NCBI RefSeq assembly: GCF_009909185.1
Contig: NZ_JAAAMV010000035.1
Location: 1 to 64,000, forward strand
Reading direction: 5' to 3'
Source of the DNA: Paenibacillus glycinis
GTDB taxonomy: Bacteria > Bacillota > Bacilli > Paenibacillales > Paenibacillaceae
Length of the DNA stretch: 64,000 nucleotides
Under the pieces are notes generated by a model that did not search any database, was not told the DNA's origin, and saw nothing but the letters and a program-made list of their open reading frames with translations. The position numbers were made by a program, and so were the translations under genes. How positions within the stretch are numbered: the first letter of the stretch is position 1; every line of letters starts with the position of its first letter. Shown in pieces: positions 1-11,041 of this stretch.

Positions 1-116
1 GCTTGTTAGCTCATCGCTGACTTACATTTAAACCTGTTTGACAGGTCGCTCATTGTTCAGTTTTCAAGGAACAAGTTATTTTCTCGTATCGCCCATGTCT
101 CAGCGGCGACTTGATT
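1..116 (-). promoter_or_regulatory. rRNA operon leader (16S gene lies outside the window)
   Basis: On the minus strand this stretch carries the motif CCTTGAAAACTGAACAATGA (bases 51-70 region), which is typical of Firmicute rRNA leaders and rRNA spacers. It lies just downstream of a strong promoter (117-146) and of lysS. In B. subtilis an rRNA operon also follows lysS. The mature 16S start is not reached, so the rRNA gene itself is inferred. Confidence 0.7.
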
Positions 117-146
117 AATATATCATAACCCAGAAGGGGATTGCAA
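117..146 (-). promoter_or_regulatory. Putative rRNA operon promoter
   Basis: Minus-strand -35 TTGCAA (141-146) and -10 TATATT (117-122) are separated by 18 bp. The site lies between the lysS terminator and the rRNA leader-like sequence and points out of the window, so it fits an rrn promoter. Confidence 0.6.
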
Positions 147-186
147 CCCATTTTTATAACTTTTTCTAAAATATACGTCATTCCTC

Positions 187-220
187 AAAAAAAGTAGAAA
201 CGCAGGGAATCCTGCGTTTC
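187..220 (-). terminator. Rho-independent terminator of lysS
   Basis: A perfect 10-bp stem (197-206 with 211-220, loop of 4) is followed on the minus strand by a run of T (187-193). It lies 10 bases after the lysS stop codon. Confidence 0.9.
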
Positions 221-230
221 TAAACTCTGA

Positions 231-1751
<1,521 letters not shown>

Positions 1752-1833
1752 TCATCTCCTTCTAATTCCTGCAACGGACGCGTAAACGCCCGCCGCACGT
1801 GCTTAATTGCTGCCTGAAATGTTCCTCTATGTT

Positions 1834-1860
1834 GAAAAAAGCTTCCACAAGGAAGCTTTT
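1834..1860 (-). terminator. Rho-independent terminator of greA
   Basis: A perfect 10-bp stem (1837-1846 with 1851-1860) with a 4-base loop is followed on the minus strand by a T run. It lies 18 bases past the greA stop. The A/T-rich stem base could also work on the other strand. Confidence 0.85.
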
Positions 1861-1877
1861 TCGAAAGGCATGCCTGT

Positions 1878-2354
1878 TTATTTCTTGATATCGACGATTT
1901 TATATTGAATAATGCCGGCAGGTACGCTGACTTCCACGGTTGTTCCTTTAATCTTGCCGAGAATCGCTTTTCCAACCGGACTTTCGTTCGAGATCTTGTT
2001 TTGCAGGGGATCGGATTCTGCCGTGCCCACGATCGTGTATTCCATCGTGTCGCCGAATTCCAAATCCTCCACCGTCACGATCGAGCCGATGCTGACCATG
2101 TCGACGTGGATTTCGTCGTTATTGATGATGCGCGCGTTGCGGAGCATTTTCTCCAGCGTAATGATGCGGCCTTCGATAAAAGCCTGCTCGTTCTTCGCGT
2201 CTTCGTATTCGGAATTCTCGCTGATATCGCCATAGCCAATCGCCACTTTGATCCGCTCAGCCACTTCACGACGCTTGACGGATTTCAGGTTCTCCAGTTC
2301 GTCCTCAAGCTTGTTCAGACCGTCTTGTGTAAGAATAATCTCTTTATCGCTCAT
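1878..2354 (-). CDS. greA: Transcription elongation factor GreA
   Basis: Binds in the secondary channel of RNA polymerase and stimulates cleavage of backtracked transcripts. It is 158 aa, the normal family length. The N-terminal coiled coil (about residues 8-75) carries the acidic tip [16 protein letters not shown], and a C-terminal FKBP-like domain follows ([24 protein letters not shown]). The ATG at 2354 is preceded by AGGAGA. It has its own consensus promoter 140 bases upstream and a terminator behind it, so it is a single-gene unit between dusB and lysS. Confidence 0.97.
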   Translation of the reverse strand: MSDKEIILTQDGLNKLEDELENLKSVKRREVAERIKVAIGYGDISENSEYEDAKNEQAFIEGRIITLEKMLRNARIINNDEIHVDMVSIGSIVTVEDLEFGDTMEYTIVGTAESDPLQNKISNESPVGKAILGKIKGTTVEVSVPAGIIQYKIVDIKK

Positions 2355-2501
2355 GGTACCATTTCTCCTGTCATGTGGCTTTTATTCATACCTGTGTATG
2401 AATTCACTGTTACTTAATATATTACGCTCCATGCCCATGATGACACCGCGCAGTAATCAGTTCGACAATCCTAATCCAGGCAGACGGTTTGTTATTGGAA
2501 G

Positions 2502-2530
2502 ATTATATTTCATGTTTATCTATATGTCAA
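2502..2530 (-). promoter_or_regulatory. Consensus sigma-A promoter of greA
   Basis: Minus-strand TTGACA (2525-2530) and TATAAT (2502-2507) are separated by exactly 17 bp, a full match to the vegetative consensus. It predicts a start near 2495 and a leader of about 140 nt before greA. Confidence 0.85.
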
Positions 2531-2568
2531 CGAAAGCCAATTGCCCATGTAATCGCTTAACTTCACGA

Positions 2569-2600
2569 AACGCAAAGGGCCGCGCGGGCGCCTTTGCGTT
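2569..2600 (-). terminator. Possible terminator of dusB
   Basis: A 10-bp perfect stem (2569-2578 with 2591-2600) lies directly after the dusB stop. The T-run on the minus strand is poor, so termination is uncertain. Confidence 0.45.
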
Positions 2601-2605
2601 CGGTT

Positions 2606-3643
2606 TCAGTGGTATACGACCTCGTCCTTGGAAGATGAGACTGCCGCCACGGGCGTTTCGCTCTTCTCGCCCAAGGTTTCGACAAAATCCCCCAGAATCC
2701 GCACCATCTTGTCGCGGGTCGTCTCTTCCATGATGACGTCTTTGACGCGCGCCGCGCCAGGGATGCCTTTCAGGTACCAGGCCAAATGCTTGCGCATCTC
2801 GCGCACGGCCGTGAATTCTCCCTTAAGGTTGACGAGGCGGTCCATGTGAAGGATCGCGACGTCCATTTTCTCGCGCGGCGTCGGATCGTTCAGGAGCTCG
2901 CCCGTCGTTAAATAATGAATCGTCCGGTAAAGCATCCATGGATTGCCAAGCGCGCCGCGGCCGATCATGACGCCGTCGCAACCGGTATGCTCCAGGATCT
3001 TCTGCGCGTCCTCCGGCGTGAACACGTCCCCGTTGCCAATAACGGGAATCGATACCGCCTGCTTAACATCCCTTATAATATCCCAATTGGCCGTGCCGGT
3101 ATACAATTGCTCCCGCGTGCGGCCGTGCACGCTGACCGCTTTGCCTCCCGCGCGCTCGACGGCTTGCGCGTTCTCCACTGCGTACACGTGCTCGCTGTCC
3201 CAGCCGATGCGCATCTTGACGGTAACGGGTTTATCGACGGCATCGACGACCGCCGACACCATCTCGTAAATCTTGTTGGGGTCGAGCAGCCAGCGGGCGC
3301 CCGCATCGCATTTGGTTACTTTCGGCACGGGGCAGCCCATGTTGATATCGATGATGTCGGCATTCGTTTGTTTATCGACGACCTTCGCCGCTTCCACCAA
3401 CGACTCGCGGTCGCCGCCGAATATTTGCAGGCTGAGGGGCTTCTCGCGCTCGTCGACGAACAGCATCTCCATCGTGCGCTTGTTGCCGTGCAGGATTGCC
3501 TTGTCGCTGACCATCTCGGCGCAAACCAGGCCGGTACCGAATTCTTTGGCGATCAGTCGGAAAGCCGGGTTGCACACACCTGCCATCGGCGCCAGCACGA
3601 CTCTGTTTTTCATCTCGATGTTTCCGATTTTAAGCATGAACAT
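2606..3643 (-). CDS. dusB: tRNA-dihydrouridine synthase B
   Basis: A flavoenzyme that reduces uridines in the tRNA D-loop using FMN and NADPH. It is 345 aa with a TIM-barrel fold. Visible family motifs are the N-terminal VVLAPMAGVCNPAFR, the catalytic-cysteine segment DINMGCPVPKV near residue 105, VKMRIGWD, VHGRTREQLYTG, GNGDVFTPEDA and VMIGRGALGNPWM. The ATG at 3643 follows AGAAGGGAG; a second ATG two codons later is possible. It lies downstream of the folate genes and a small XRE regulator, in the order yazB-dusB-lysS of B. subtilis. The C-terminal 25 residues are weakly conserved. Confidence 0.95.
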   Translation of the reverse strand: MFMLKIGNIEMKNRVVLAPMAGVCNPAFRLIAKEFGTGLVCAEMVSDKAILHGNKRTMEMLFVDEREKPLSLQIFGGDRESLVEAAKVVDKQTNADIIDINMGCPVPKVTKCDAGARWLLDPNKIYEMVSAVVDAVDKPVTVKMRIGWDSEHVYAVENAQAVERAGGKAVSVHGRTREQLYTGTANWDIIRDVKQAVSIPVIGNGDVFTPEDAQKILEHTGCDGVMIGRGALGNPWMLYRTIHYLTTGELLNDPTPREKMDVAILHMDRLVNLKGEFTAVREMRKHLAWYLKGIPGAARVKDVIMEETTRDKMVRILGDFVETLGEKSETPVAAVSSSKDEVVYH

Positions 3644-3700
3644 CCGGTCTCCCTTCTGACTCGCACAGGTAATATAATGTAGTTTGTTGCATACGGTTCA

Positions 3701-3907
3701 TTATGATTCGGCGGTTAAGTCGGCGTAGCCGACTCCGAGCGCATCCGCGATGCGTTCCAGCAGTTTAGGGTCGGGCTTGCGCGTTCCCCGCTCCAAGGAG
3801 CCCAGCACGGCAACGGATATTTCCAGCTTCGCTGCCAGCTCCTGCTGCGTGTACCCTTTCAGCTTTCGGAATGCGCGGACGCGCCCTGCCAATTGATCGT
3901 ATTCCAT
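3701..3907 (-). CDS. Small XRE-family DNA-binding protein (YazB-like)
   Basis: A 68-aa protein that is almost entirely one helix-turn-helix domain of the Cro/C1 type (RVRAFRKLKGYTQQELAAKL, then a recognition helix around VAVLGSLERGTRKP, then ERIADALGVGYADL). Such single-domain proteins bind DNA, often as dimers; the target is unknown. Its start lies inside the 3' end of folK (overlap of 49 bp), so it is co-transcribed with the folate operon and probably translationally coupled. B. subtilis has the homologous yazB at the same place. Confidence 0.88.
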   Translation of the reverse strand: MEYDQLAGRVRAFRKLKGYTQQELAAKLEISVAVLGSLERGTRKPDPKLLERIADALGVGYADLTAES

Positions 3908-4437
3908 AGCGCGATTCCTTCCCCTCTGTCCCGTAACGCCCGCTGCGCGATGTAGGTCGCCTGCCCGTGCAGCGCATGCCCGTTCTCCAGCACGTCGGCA
4001 AGCGGTACAAGAACGAAGGCCCGTTCCATCATCCGAGGATGGGGCAACGTCAGCTCTTCTTCCTCCATCACAACCTCTTCGTATAACAGCAGATCCAGGT
4101 CGATCGTACGCGGCCCCCAGCGGACATCCCTCGTCCGGCCCAACCGGCTCTCCATGCCGAGCATGGCCCGAAGCAGTTGCAACGGGTCAAGCGAGGTGCC
4201 GAGCGCCGCGGCCATATTGAGAAAAGCCGGCTGATCGGTAAAGCCGACCGGCGCGGTCTCGTAGACGGCCGATATGCGGCGCACTTCAATAGCGGGATGC
4301 TCGTCGAGCAAGCGCAGCGCATCCCGAAGGAGCCCGGCGCGGTCTCCGACGTTGGAGCCCAGCGCGATGTACGCCGTATGGCTGGCCGGGTTCAAATGCA
4401 CGTCAGTTGGCTGCGGGTCGTAGTCTGCCATGGTCAT
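3859..4437 (-). CDS. folK: 2-amino-4-hydroxy-6-hydroxymethyldihydropteridine pyrophosphokinase
   Basis: Transfers pyrophosphate from ATP to hydroxymethyl-dihydropterin, giving the substrate of FolP in folate synthesis. The 192-aa product contains the family signatures YIALGSNVGDRAGLL, ETAPVGFTDQPAFLN, LGRTRDVRWGPRTIDLDLL and LPHPRMMERAFVLVPL. About 20 residues precede the conserved core, slightly more than usual. The chosen start overlaps the folB end by 35 bp; a start nearer the core cannot be excluded. The 3' end overlaps the small XRE gene. Confidence 0.95.
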   Translation of the reverse strand: MTMADYDPQPTDVHLNPASHTAYIALGSNVGDRAGLLRDALRLLDEHPAIEVRRISAVYETAPVGFTDQPAFLNMAAALGTSLDPLQLLRAMLGMESRLGRTRDVRWGPRTIDLDLLLYEEVVMEEEELTLPHPRMMERAFVLVPLADVLENGHALHGQATYIAQRALRDRGEGIALWNTINWQGASAHSES

Positions 4438-4801
4438 CCCGCTTTCTGCAAAGTTCCACCGTCACTCCGTCGAAATAAATCTCGAACGGCGGATTCGGCT
4501 TCGTTACGGATACCGTCACTTCATTTACACTAGTATAAGCGTCGAGCACGGCCGATGCAATGTTACCGGCTAAAGCCTCGATCAGTTTGAAAGGCGGGCC
4601 TTGGACGATCTCTTTCACGAACGCGTAGACTTCGGCGTAATTAACGGTGGCCTCCAGATTATCGGTCGCGGCCGCTTCCGCCAAATCGAGCCTAAGCCCC
4701 AGATCGACAATATACTGCTGTCCTAGTTTATTTTCCTCCGGAAAAACGCCATGATACCCGAAAAATCGCATTCCGCGCAGCGTCATCCTATCCGTCGACA
4801 T
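4403..4801 (-). CDS. folB: Dihydroneopterin aldolase
   Basis: Converts 7,8-dihydroneopterin to hydroxymethyl-dihydropterin and glycolaldehyde. It is 132 aa, a little longer than the usual 120. Family motifs are GMRFFGYHGVFPEENKLGQ, the NYAEVY segment, FKLIEALAGNIA and the C-terminal VTKPNPP. It sits 61 bp after folP and overlaps folK by 35 bp, so the three are expected to be co-expressed. Confidence 0.96.
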   Translation of the reverse strand: MSTDRMTLRGMRFFGYHGVFPEENKLGQQYIVDLGLRLDLAEAAATDNLEATVNYAEVYAFVKEIVQGPPFKLIEALAGNIASAVLDAYTSVNEVTVSVTKPNPPFEIYFDGVTVELCRKRDDHGRLRPAAN

Positions 4802-4862
4802 TATTCATTCCCCTTCCCGAAATGGGCTTGTATTGCTTACATAACCGTCAGAACGAATTTCT

Positions 4863-5726
4863 CTAACGCGGATAGACGATGGCGTCGGTCATCATGGCCG
4901 CTTCCTTGTTGCTTCGCACGTCATGGACGCGGACGATCTGGCAGCCTTGGGCGATGCCCAGCACCGTCGTGGCCGCCGTGCCGAACGCGACTTCGTTGGT
5001 CTGCAGCCCGAGCGTATCGCGGATGAATTTCTTGCGCGACGTGCCCAGCAGGACCGGGTAACCCTCCCCGGTGAGCGTACGAAGCCGATTCATCAGCGAC
5101 AGGTTGTCCGCATGCGTCTTGGCAAAGCCGATGCCGGGGTCGAGCCAAATGTCGTCGCCTCGCACGCCGGCGGCCCGCGCAATCGCGATGCTTTCGCGGA
5201 GATCCGCCATAACGTCCGCGGCCAAATCGCCGTATCCGCGGTTATCCCGGTTATGGCTGATGATGACCGGGCAGCGGAAGTCCGACGCGACCTCTGCCAT
5301 GCGGGGATCGGCTTTCAGCCCCCAAATATCGTTAATGATGTGCGCGCCCGCCTGCAAGGCTTGCTTGGCGGTTTCCGCCTTATAGGTATCGATGGATAGC
5401 GGCATGTCAGGCAGCGCCGCCCGAACGGCGCGAATGACCGGAAGGACCCGCTCCAATTCCTCCTCCAGCGGAACCGCGGCGAATCCCGGTCTGGTGGACT
5501 CCCCTCCGATATCGATGATGTCGGCGCCTTCGGCAGCCATCCGGCGCGCATGATGCACCGCGGCTTCCGCTTTGCCGTATCGTCCGCCGTCGGAAAACGA
5601 ATCCGGCGTCGCATTCAAAATGCCCATGATCAAGGTTCGTTTGCCAAGCTCCAGCTTTACTCCGTCCGGAAAAACGTATTCGCGCCGGTACGGCCATCGC
5701 TGAAGTTCGCGTTGTCGTTCGTTCAT
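4863..5726 (-). CDS. folP: Dihydropteroate synthase
   Basis: Condenses p-aminobenzoate with hydroxymethyl-dihydropterin pyrophosphate; this is the sulfonamide target. The 287-aa TIM-barrel protein shows both family signatures, MGILNATPDSFSDGG and DIGGESTRPGF, then SIDTYK, INDIWG, DPGIGFAKT, LLGTSRKKFI and the C-terminal RVHDVRSNKEA. The ATG overlaps the pabC stop by 4 bases (ATGA), indicating translational coupling. B. subtilis calls the homologue sul. Confidence 0.97.
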   Translation of the reverse strand: MNERQRELQRWPYRREYVFPDGVKLELGKRTLIMGILNATPDSFSDGGRYGKAEAAVHHARRMAAEGADIIDIGGESTRPGFAAVPLEEELERVLPVIRAVRAALPDMPLSIDTYKAETAKQALQAGAHIINDIWGLKADPRMAEVASDFRCPVIISHNRDNRGYGDLAADVMADLRESIAIARAAGVRGDDIWLDPGIGFAKTHADNLSLMNRLRTLTGEGYPVLLGTSRKKFIRDTLGLQTNEVAFGTAATTVLGIAQGCQIVRVHDVRSNKEAAMMTDAIVYPR

Positions 5727-6595
5727 CGGTTCGTATCCTCCCGGTAAAGGCCCAGCAGCCTCGTCGTTATCGGCCCGGCATGCCCGTCACCGACCTTATG
5801 GACGTGTCCATTCTGGTCTCTCAGCGCCGTGATCGGCACCAGTTCCTGGATGGAGTTGGTCACCCAGACCTCATCGGCCCCGGCCAGCTCATGCCATGTA
5901 TACAGGCCTTCCTCCGCGGGCAAGCCTTCCCGCGCGGCCAGCTCCAGCACCCGCCTGCGCGTAATGCCTGGCAGGATGCCCGTTGAAATCGCCGGCGTGC
6001 GCAGCTGCCCGGCCCGCGCGAAGAAGAGGTTGCTTACGATCCCCTCGGCCAGCCAGCCTTCCCGCGTCAGCATCAGCCCTTCCGCGCCTTGAGAAGCCCC
6101 TATTGCCGTTAATTCCCGCTTTGCCACGATGTTATTCATGTAGTGCAGCGATTTCAACCGGACTTCGCCTTCCGGCGTATTGCGAAGGGTAGAAAGCTGA
6201 ACGAGCTCGCGGCCGGCTTGATACAGCTCAGGATTCGTCGCGGGCAGCGATTTGACCAGCAGCAGCGCATTGGGCGATTCATAATCGCCGCTCGGGAGTC
6301 CGAGGATATCCTCGCCGGCCGTCACCGTCAGCCTGACGTACGCTTCCGCCAGCCCGTTCGCGGCCATCAATTCGCGAAGCCAGCGACGAAGCTCTTCCGC
6401 ATCCGGCTCATAGCGAATGCCGAGCGACCTGCAGCCCGCGGCGAGGCGCTCCAAGTGCAGCTCAAGCAGATAGGGCTGCCCGCCATATGTCCGGAACGTC
6501 TCGAACAAGCCCATCCCATACAAAAAACCGTGATCGTAAACCGAGATCACGGCTTCTTCCTGCGGCTTGACGCAGCCGTTCCAACCGACGTTCAT
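5723..6595 (-). CDS. pabC: Aminodeoxychorismate lyase
   Basis: PLP enzyme that splits 4-amino-4-deoxychorismate into p-aminobenzoate and pyruvate. The 290-aa fold type IV protein shows [17 protein letters not shown] at the start, the PLP-lysine region [27 protein letters not shown] and [16 protein letters not shown]. The homologous branched-chain and D-amino-acid transaminases share these motifs; position between pabA and folP decides the call. It overlaps both neighbours by 4 bases. Confidence 0.94.
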   Translation of the reverse strand: MNVGWNGCVKPQEEAVISVYDHGFLYGMGLFETFRTYGGQPYLLELHLERLAAGCRSLGIRYEPDAEELRRWLRELMAANGLAEAYVRLTVTAGEDILGLPSGDYESPNALLLVKSLPATNPELYQAGRELVQLSTLRNTPEGEVRLKSLHYMNNIVAKRELTAIGASQGAEGLMLTREGWLAEGIVSNLFFARAGQLRTPAISTGILPGITRRRVLELAAREGLPAEEGLYTWHELAGADEVWVTNSIQELVPITALRDQNGHVHKVGDGHAGPITTRLLGLYREDTNR

Positions 6596-7173
6596 CGTGC
6601 CGCGCCTGCGCGCAAACCGAGGAAGTTGCGAAGCAAGGTAAGCCCGTTCTCGGTGATGATGGATTCGGGATGAAATTGAACGCCCTCGATGGCGTATTCT
6701 TTATGGCGAAGTCCCATTATTTCGCCTTCCTCCGTCTCCGCGCTGATCTCCAGGCAGTCCGGCAGCGTCTCGCGCTTGACGATCAGCGAATGGTACCGGG
6801 TGGCCGTGTAGGGAGAGGGAATACCGGCGAAGATGGTCCGTCCGTCGTGATGAATCTGCGAGGTTTTGCCGTGCATCAGTTTCTCCGCGCGAACGACTTC
6901 GCCGCCGAAGGCTTGTCCGATCGCCTGATGGCCCAGGCAGACGCCGAAGATCGGAATCTCGCCCTTGAAGCGGTCGATAAGCGCAAGGCTGATGCCCGCC
7001 TCGTTCGGGCTGCATGGCCCCGGCGAAATGAGGATATGATCCGGCTTCAACGCCGCGATGCCTTCCAGGTCGATCTCGTCATTCCGCTTGACGACGATGT
7101 CCTCGCCCAGCTCGCCCAGGTATTGCACCAAGTTGTACGTAAACGAATCATAATTATCGATGACCAATATCAT
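6592..7173 (-). CDS. pabA: Glutamine amidotransferase subunit of aminodeoxychorismate/anthranilate synthase
   Basis: Releases ammonia from glutamine for PabB and, in Bacillus-type bacteria, often also for TrpE (amphibolic PabA/TrpG). The 193-aa class I amidotransferase has the catalytic Cys79 in [11 protein letters not shown], the oxyanion segment [13 protein letters not shown], and the His/Glu pair in GVQFHPESI. It overlaps pabB by 20 bases and pabC by 4. Without the trp genes in view I cannot tell whether it also serves tryptophan synthesis. Confidence 0.95.
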   Translation of the reverse strand: MILVIDNYDSFTYNLVQYLGELGEDIVVKRNDEIDLEGIAALKPDHILISPGPCSPNEAGISLALIDRFKGEIPIFGVCLGHQAIGQAFGGEVVRAEKLMHGKTSQIHHDGRTIFAGIPSPYTATRYHSLIVKRETLPDCLEISAETEEGEIMGLRHKEYAIEGVQFHPESIITENGLTLLRNFLGLRAGAAR

Positions 7174-8773
7174 TCGCGTTTCCCCCTTCGGTAACTGGCT
7201 GCCTGCCCGCCGAAGCGCCGACCAGCGCCGTCCATTGCTCGCTGTATTGGATCGCCTTCCAGAGGGCCTTGGCTTTGTTCATGGATTCGACATATTCGCG
7301 TTCCGGCAGGGAGTCGATCACGATGCCGGCTCCGGCTTGAATATGCACGACTTCGTCCTTCACGAGCATCGTTCGTATAATAATATTAAATTCCATATCC
7401 CCGTTATAGTCAATCCATCCCATCGATCCCGTGTAGGGCCCGCGCCTCGTCGGCTCGAGTTCTTCGATGATCTCCATCGTCCGGATCTTGGGCGCGCCGG
7501 TGATCGTCCCGCCGGGGAAGGTCGCGGCGATCACGTCGTACGCATCCTTGCCCGCCGCCAGCTCGCCCTCTACCTGCGAAACCAAATGCATGACATGGCT
7601 GTAGTATTCGATGACCATCAATTCCTCGACCTTCACGGTGCCGTAAGCCGAGATTCGCCCGAGGTCGTTGCGCTCCAGATCGACGAGCATGATATGCTCC
7701 GCCCGCTCTTTCTCCGTGGCCAGCAACTCCTCCGCCATCCTGCGATCCTCTTCTTCCGTGCGGCCGCGGCGCCTGGTGCCCGCGATCGGCCTTGTCGCCA
7801 ATTTACCGTCCGCGAGCTCCACGAGCAGCTCGGGCGAAGCCGACACGAGCTGGAAATCAGGCGCGCCGATGTAGCCCATATACGGCGAAGGATTCACCAG
7901 GCGAAGCCATTCATACAGCTCGCGGGCGTCCGCCTTGGACGGCCGATCCTGGCGCTGGGACAGGTTGACCTGAAACGCGTCGCCCGCCGCGATGTAATCG
8001 CGAATCCGTTCGACCGCCTCCTGATAAGCCGCCCTGGCGAACGGCGACGCGATCCCGCCCACCGACTCCACGTCGATGTGAAGCGACCCTTCGTCCATAA
8101 AACGAACGCGTTCGGCGCGCAGCGCCTCGGCCTCTAACCCCGCCCTCCCGCCTGCGAACGCCGCCCACTGCGCCATCAGCCGCTCTGTCCGGATGCAAGC
8201 TTGCGTGTATAAGGATTCCAACATCCCATGCGAAGCGTCCGCCGGCAGATCCGTATGAACCGCCGTCATTAACACACGTTCCTCATGGTCGAGGATCCAA
8301 AGCTCGTCCATGCGCATAAACAGGTACTCCGGCAGTCCAAGATCGTCGGCCGCCAGCTCCGGGAGACGCTCGATCGTCCTTACGACGTCATAGCTCCAGA
8401 AGCCCGCGCAGCCGCCCGTCCACTTCGGAGAACCCGGTACGCGTGGCGCCTTGCGTCCGCCCATCCAGCTGCGCACGGCCTCGAGCGGCTTCTGCTCATA
8501 GACCGTCACGCGTCCGGTCAACGCGTCGACCGCCTCTCCCCGCTGGCTGTCGCCCCGTATGACGGAAGCCGGATGGAGACCCAAATACGTATAGCGTCCG
8601 GATTTGCCGCTTTCCAACACGAATGCATGCGGGGCTGCCGTTCTCCACGCCGCCTCCCATGAAGCCGGGCGCTCCCCTTCGCTCCCCGACAGGGGGCGCT
8701 TCATCAGCAGCGGCAGCGAGGTATAGCCTTGCTCCTGCCACTCCAACCAATCCCTAAAGGCTGTCCGTTCCAA
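7154..8773 (-). CDS. pabB: Aminodeoxychorismate synthase component I
   Basis: Makes aminodeoxychorismate from chorismate with ammonia from PabA. The 539-aa product has the chorismate-binding domain in its C-terminal half: [47 protein letters not shown] and AGAGIVIDS. The PIAGT motif carries Ala where E. coli PabB has a catalytic Lys (PIKGT), so it resembles TrpE there; location beside pabA, pabC and folP supports PabB. Translation starts at a TTG at 8773 with GGAGGGG seven bases upstream. It is the first gene of the folate operon, after the cysK terminator. Confidence 0.9.
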   Translation of the reverse strand: MERTAFRDWLEWQEQGYTSLPLLMKRPLSGSEGERPASWEAAWRTAAPHAFVLESGKSGRYTYLGLHPASVIRGDSQRGEAVDALTGRVTVYEQKPLEAVRSWMGGRKAPRVPGSPKWTGGCAGFWSYDVVRTIERLPELAADDLGLPEYLFMRMDELWILDHEERVLMTAVHTDLPADASHGMLESLYTQACIRTERLMAQWAAFAGGRAGLEAEALRAERVRFMDEGSLHIDVESVGGIASPFARAAYQEAVERIRDYIAAGDAFQVNLSQRQDRPSKADARELYEWLRLVNPSPYMGYIGAPDFQLVSASPELLVELADGKLATRPIAGTRRRGRTEEEDRRMAEELLATEKERAEHIMLVDLERNDLGRISAYGTVKVEELMVIEYYSHVMHLVSQVEGELAAGKDAYDVIAATFPGGTITGAPKIRTMEIIEELEPTRRGPYTGSMGWIDYNGDMEFNIIIRTMLVKDEVVHIQAGAGIVIDSLPEREYVESMNKAKALWKAIQYSEQWTALVGASAGRQPVTEGGNANDIGHR

Positions 8774-8945
8774 TTTGCAGCCCCTCCGCTTCTTCGCCGT
8801 TCATAAGAGCCTTCGCTCTCGGTTTGGAAGCTAGTATACCGAAATTGCCCGGAAAAGAAAAGGGCCGGAGAAGCAGACCGACGCGAACCGCGCTCGCTGA
8901 AAATCCGCCGATTCGATCGTATCGTAGTCGCATCGCGCGATATGC

Positions 8946-8977
8946 AAAAAGAGGACCTCTGCAAAAGAAGGTCCTCT
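8946..8977 (-). terminator. Rho-independent terminator of cysK
   Basis: A 9-bp perfect stem (8950-8958 with 8969-8977) is followed on the minus strand by TTTTT. It lies 29 bases after the cysK stop and separates cysK from the folate operon. Confidence 0.88.
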
Positions 8978-9005
8978 CCCCGTACGAACGGCAACTACGC
9001 CGTAA

Positions 9006-9944
9006 TTAGTTCTCGAAATTGAACAGCGGCGTGGACAGATAGCGCTCGCCGTTGGACGGAATGATCGCAACGACGCGTTTGCCTTTGCCCAGCTCCTTCG
9101 CGACCTTCAAAGCAGCGAAGATCGCGGCGCCGGAAGAAATGCCGCACAAAATGCCTTCTTCTTTCGCGGCGCGGCGAGCGGTTTCGAATGCTTCTTCGTT
9201 CTCGATCGTGATGACTTGATCGTAGATCTCGCGGTTCAGGATCTCGGGGATGAAGTTCGCGCCGATTCCTTGGATCTTGTGCCCGCCCGGGCTGCCGCCG
9301 GACAACAGCGGAGACGCCGCCGGTTCAACCGCCACGACTTTGATGCCGGGGAAGTTCTTTTTCAGCACTTCGCCCGCGCCGGAGATCGTGCCGCCGGTTC
9401 CGATACCCGCGACGAACGCATCGAGCTTGCCGTCGAGCGAATTAATCGCTTCCACGATTTCCGGGCCCGTCGTTTCGCGGTGGATTTTCACGTTCGCTTG
9501 GTTCTTGAATTGCTGCGGAATAAAGTAGGACGGGTTCTCGGCTTGCAGCTCTTCCGCACGGCGTACCGCGCCGTTCATGCCTTCGGCTCCCGGCGTCAAC
9601 ACGAGCTCCGCTCCATAGGCGCGAAGCAGGTTGCGGCGCTCGACGCTCATCGTCTCGGGCATCACGAGGATCGCTTTGTAGCCTTTGGCCGCCGCGACCA
9701 TCGCCAGACCGATTCCTGTGTTGCCGCTCGTCGGTTCAACGATCGTATCCCCTGGTTTGATGCGTCCTTCCTGCTCGGCAACTTCGATCATGCTGATGGC
9801 AATCCGGTCCTTCACGCTCGCGCCCGGGTTTTGATACTCCAGTTTAACGTAGATTTCCGCGCTGTCCTCCGGCACCAAACGGTTCAAACGGACAAGCGGC
9901 GTATCCCCGATGAGCTCGGTAACGCTTTGTACAATTTTAGCCAT
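9006..9944 (-). CDS. cysK: Cysteine synthase A (O-acetylserine sulfhydrylase)
   Basis: PLP enzyme that makes cysteine from O-acetylserine and sulfide. At 312 aa it has typical length. Lys45 in [11 protein letters not shown] binds [32 protein letters not shown] and the C-terminal CGISSGAA are family signatures. ATG at 9944 has GGAGGAG upstream. Own promoter and terminator make it a single-gene unit. The order prsA-like, cysK, pabB is that of B. subtilis yacD-cysK-pabB. Confidence 0.97.
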   Translation of the reverse strand: MAKIVQSVTELIGDTPLVRLNRLVPEDSAEIYVKLEYQNPGASVKDRIAISMIEVAEQEGRIKPGDTIVEPTSGNTGIGLAMVAAAKGYKAILVMPETMSVERRNLLRAYGAELVLTPGAEGMNGAVRRAEELQAENPSYFIPQQFKNQANVKIHRETTGPEIVEAINSLDGKLDAFVAGIGTGGTISGAGEVLKKNFPGIKVVAVEPAASPLLSGGSPGGHKIQGIGANFIPEILNREIYDQVITIENEEAFETARRAAKEEGILCGISSGAAIFAALKVAKELGKGKRVVAIIPSNGERYLSTPLFNFEN

Positions 9945-9991
9945 GAAAGTTGCTCCTCCTTATTCCGACCAATTCAGTAGGTTTTACTAAC

Positions 9992-10021
9992 ATAGTACCA
10001 ATGAAACCCAGACGTTGTCAA
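9992..10021 (-). promoter_or_regulatory. Putative sigma-A promoter of cysK
   Basis: Minus-strand TTGACA (10016-10021) and TACTAT (9992-9997) with an 18-bp spacer, about 45 bases before the cysK start. B. subtilis cysK is repressed by CymR; I could not identify a CymR operator with confidence here. Confidence 0.65.
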
Positions 10022-10067
10022 TAGCGAGTTTCCGTCTGCAGCCGCATCGGTGACCTTGATGGCCCGG

Positions 10068-11024
10068 CTATTGGATGACGACGGCGTTGTATTTTGCAAG
10101 CAGGCTGTCTTCGATCGCCCGCTGTCCGTTCAGCTTCTCCATGGCGATTTCCTTGCGTGCCCGATCGTGCATTTGCTCCTGGTCCAACTGCTCGTCGGTC
10201 TGCTTCTCCGTCAAGCGGATGACCGCTTGCCCGCCGTCTACCGGGATCGGCCCCGTCGTCTCTCCGACGCTCAGCTTGTTGGCGGCTTCCAGCATAGCCT
10301 GGTCGGCCAGCGGATCGTCCGCGTCGATGTACCCCAGATCCCCGCCGTCATCGGCCGTATCGGCGTCGATGGAGTAGGTCTTGGCCATCAGCGCGAAATC
10401 CTCGCCGTCGGCCAGCTTCTGAAGCACGTCGTCCGCATCCTTCTCCGTCTTCGAGAGGATCCACGAAATGCGCAGCTGCGTGCGGGCCGCAAACTCCCGC
10501 TCGTTGTCCGCGATGTACGCGTCTTCCTCGGCTTCGCTGACATCGGCGGTCCGCACGGCGATCTTCTCCAGCAGCAGCCGGTACTTCGCATCCTCCCGGA
10601 TCTCGTCCGGCGTCAGGCCGAGCTGGTCCCGCATGGCGGCAAAATACTGTTCCTCGCCGTCGTACCCTTCCATCGCGGAAGCCAGCTCTTCGTTCAGCTC
10701 GGTGGCGGTTACTTGCAAACCGTAGGCTTGCGCATCCATGCGAATGGCCGCATGGACCATCAAGGTTCGCAGCACGCCGTCGCCATACTGCAATCGCAGC
10801 TGGTCATTGAGCTCTTTCACGGTAATCGGCTCGCCGCCGACTTTGGCCGCGACCGGTTCCGGTTCTTCCGCGGGCGCGTCGTTATGATCCTGCGCATCTC
10901 CGGACGGCACCTGCGGCGTCGATTTGGGCGGCAGCAGCACGCGGTACACGACGATGAACGCCAAAATAATCAAACACAATGCTTGAAGCACCACGATGTA
11001 CTTCAGCACCCGGTCTTTCCTCAT
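10068..11024 (-). CDS. Membrane-anchored PrsA/SurA-type peptidyl-prolyl isomerase (YacD-like)
   Basis: Predicted extracytoplasmic foldase. The 318-aa protein has one N-terminal membrane segment (about residues 10-30), a SurA-N-like helical region with VKELNDQLRLQYGDGVLRTL, and a parvulin domain around LRISWILSKTEKDADDVLQK to GGDLGYIDADD. It lacks a lipobox cysteine, so it is probably anchored by the signal segment. It is encoded 17 bp after hslO, in the place of B. subtilis yacD. Whether the parvulin domain is catalytically active is not clear from sequence alone. Confidence 0.88.
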   Translation of the reverse strand: MRKDRVLKYIVVLQALCLIILAFIVVYRVLLPPKSTPQVPSGDAQDHNDAPAEEPEPVAAKVGGEPITVKELNDQLRLQYGDGVLRTLMVHAAIRMDAQAYGLQVTATELNEELASAMEGYDGEEQYFAAMRDQLGLTPDEIREDAKYRLLLEKIAVRTADVSEAEEDAYIADNEREFAARTQLRISWILSKTEKDADDVLQKLADGEDFALMAKTYSIDADTADDGGDLGYIDADDPLADQAMLEAANKLSVGETTGPIPVDGGQAVIRLTEKQTDEQLDQEQMHDRARKEIAMEKLNGQRAIEDSLLAKYNAVVIQ

Positions 11025-11041
11025 GTTCGCTCGGCCTCCGA

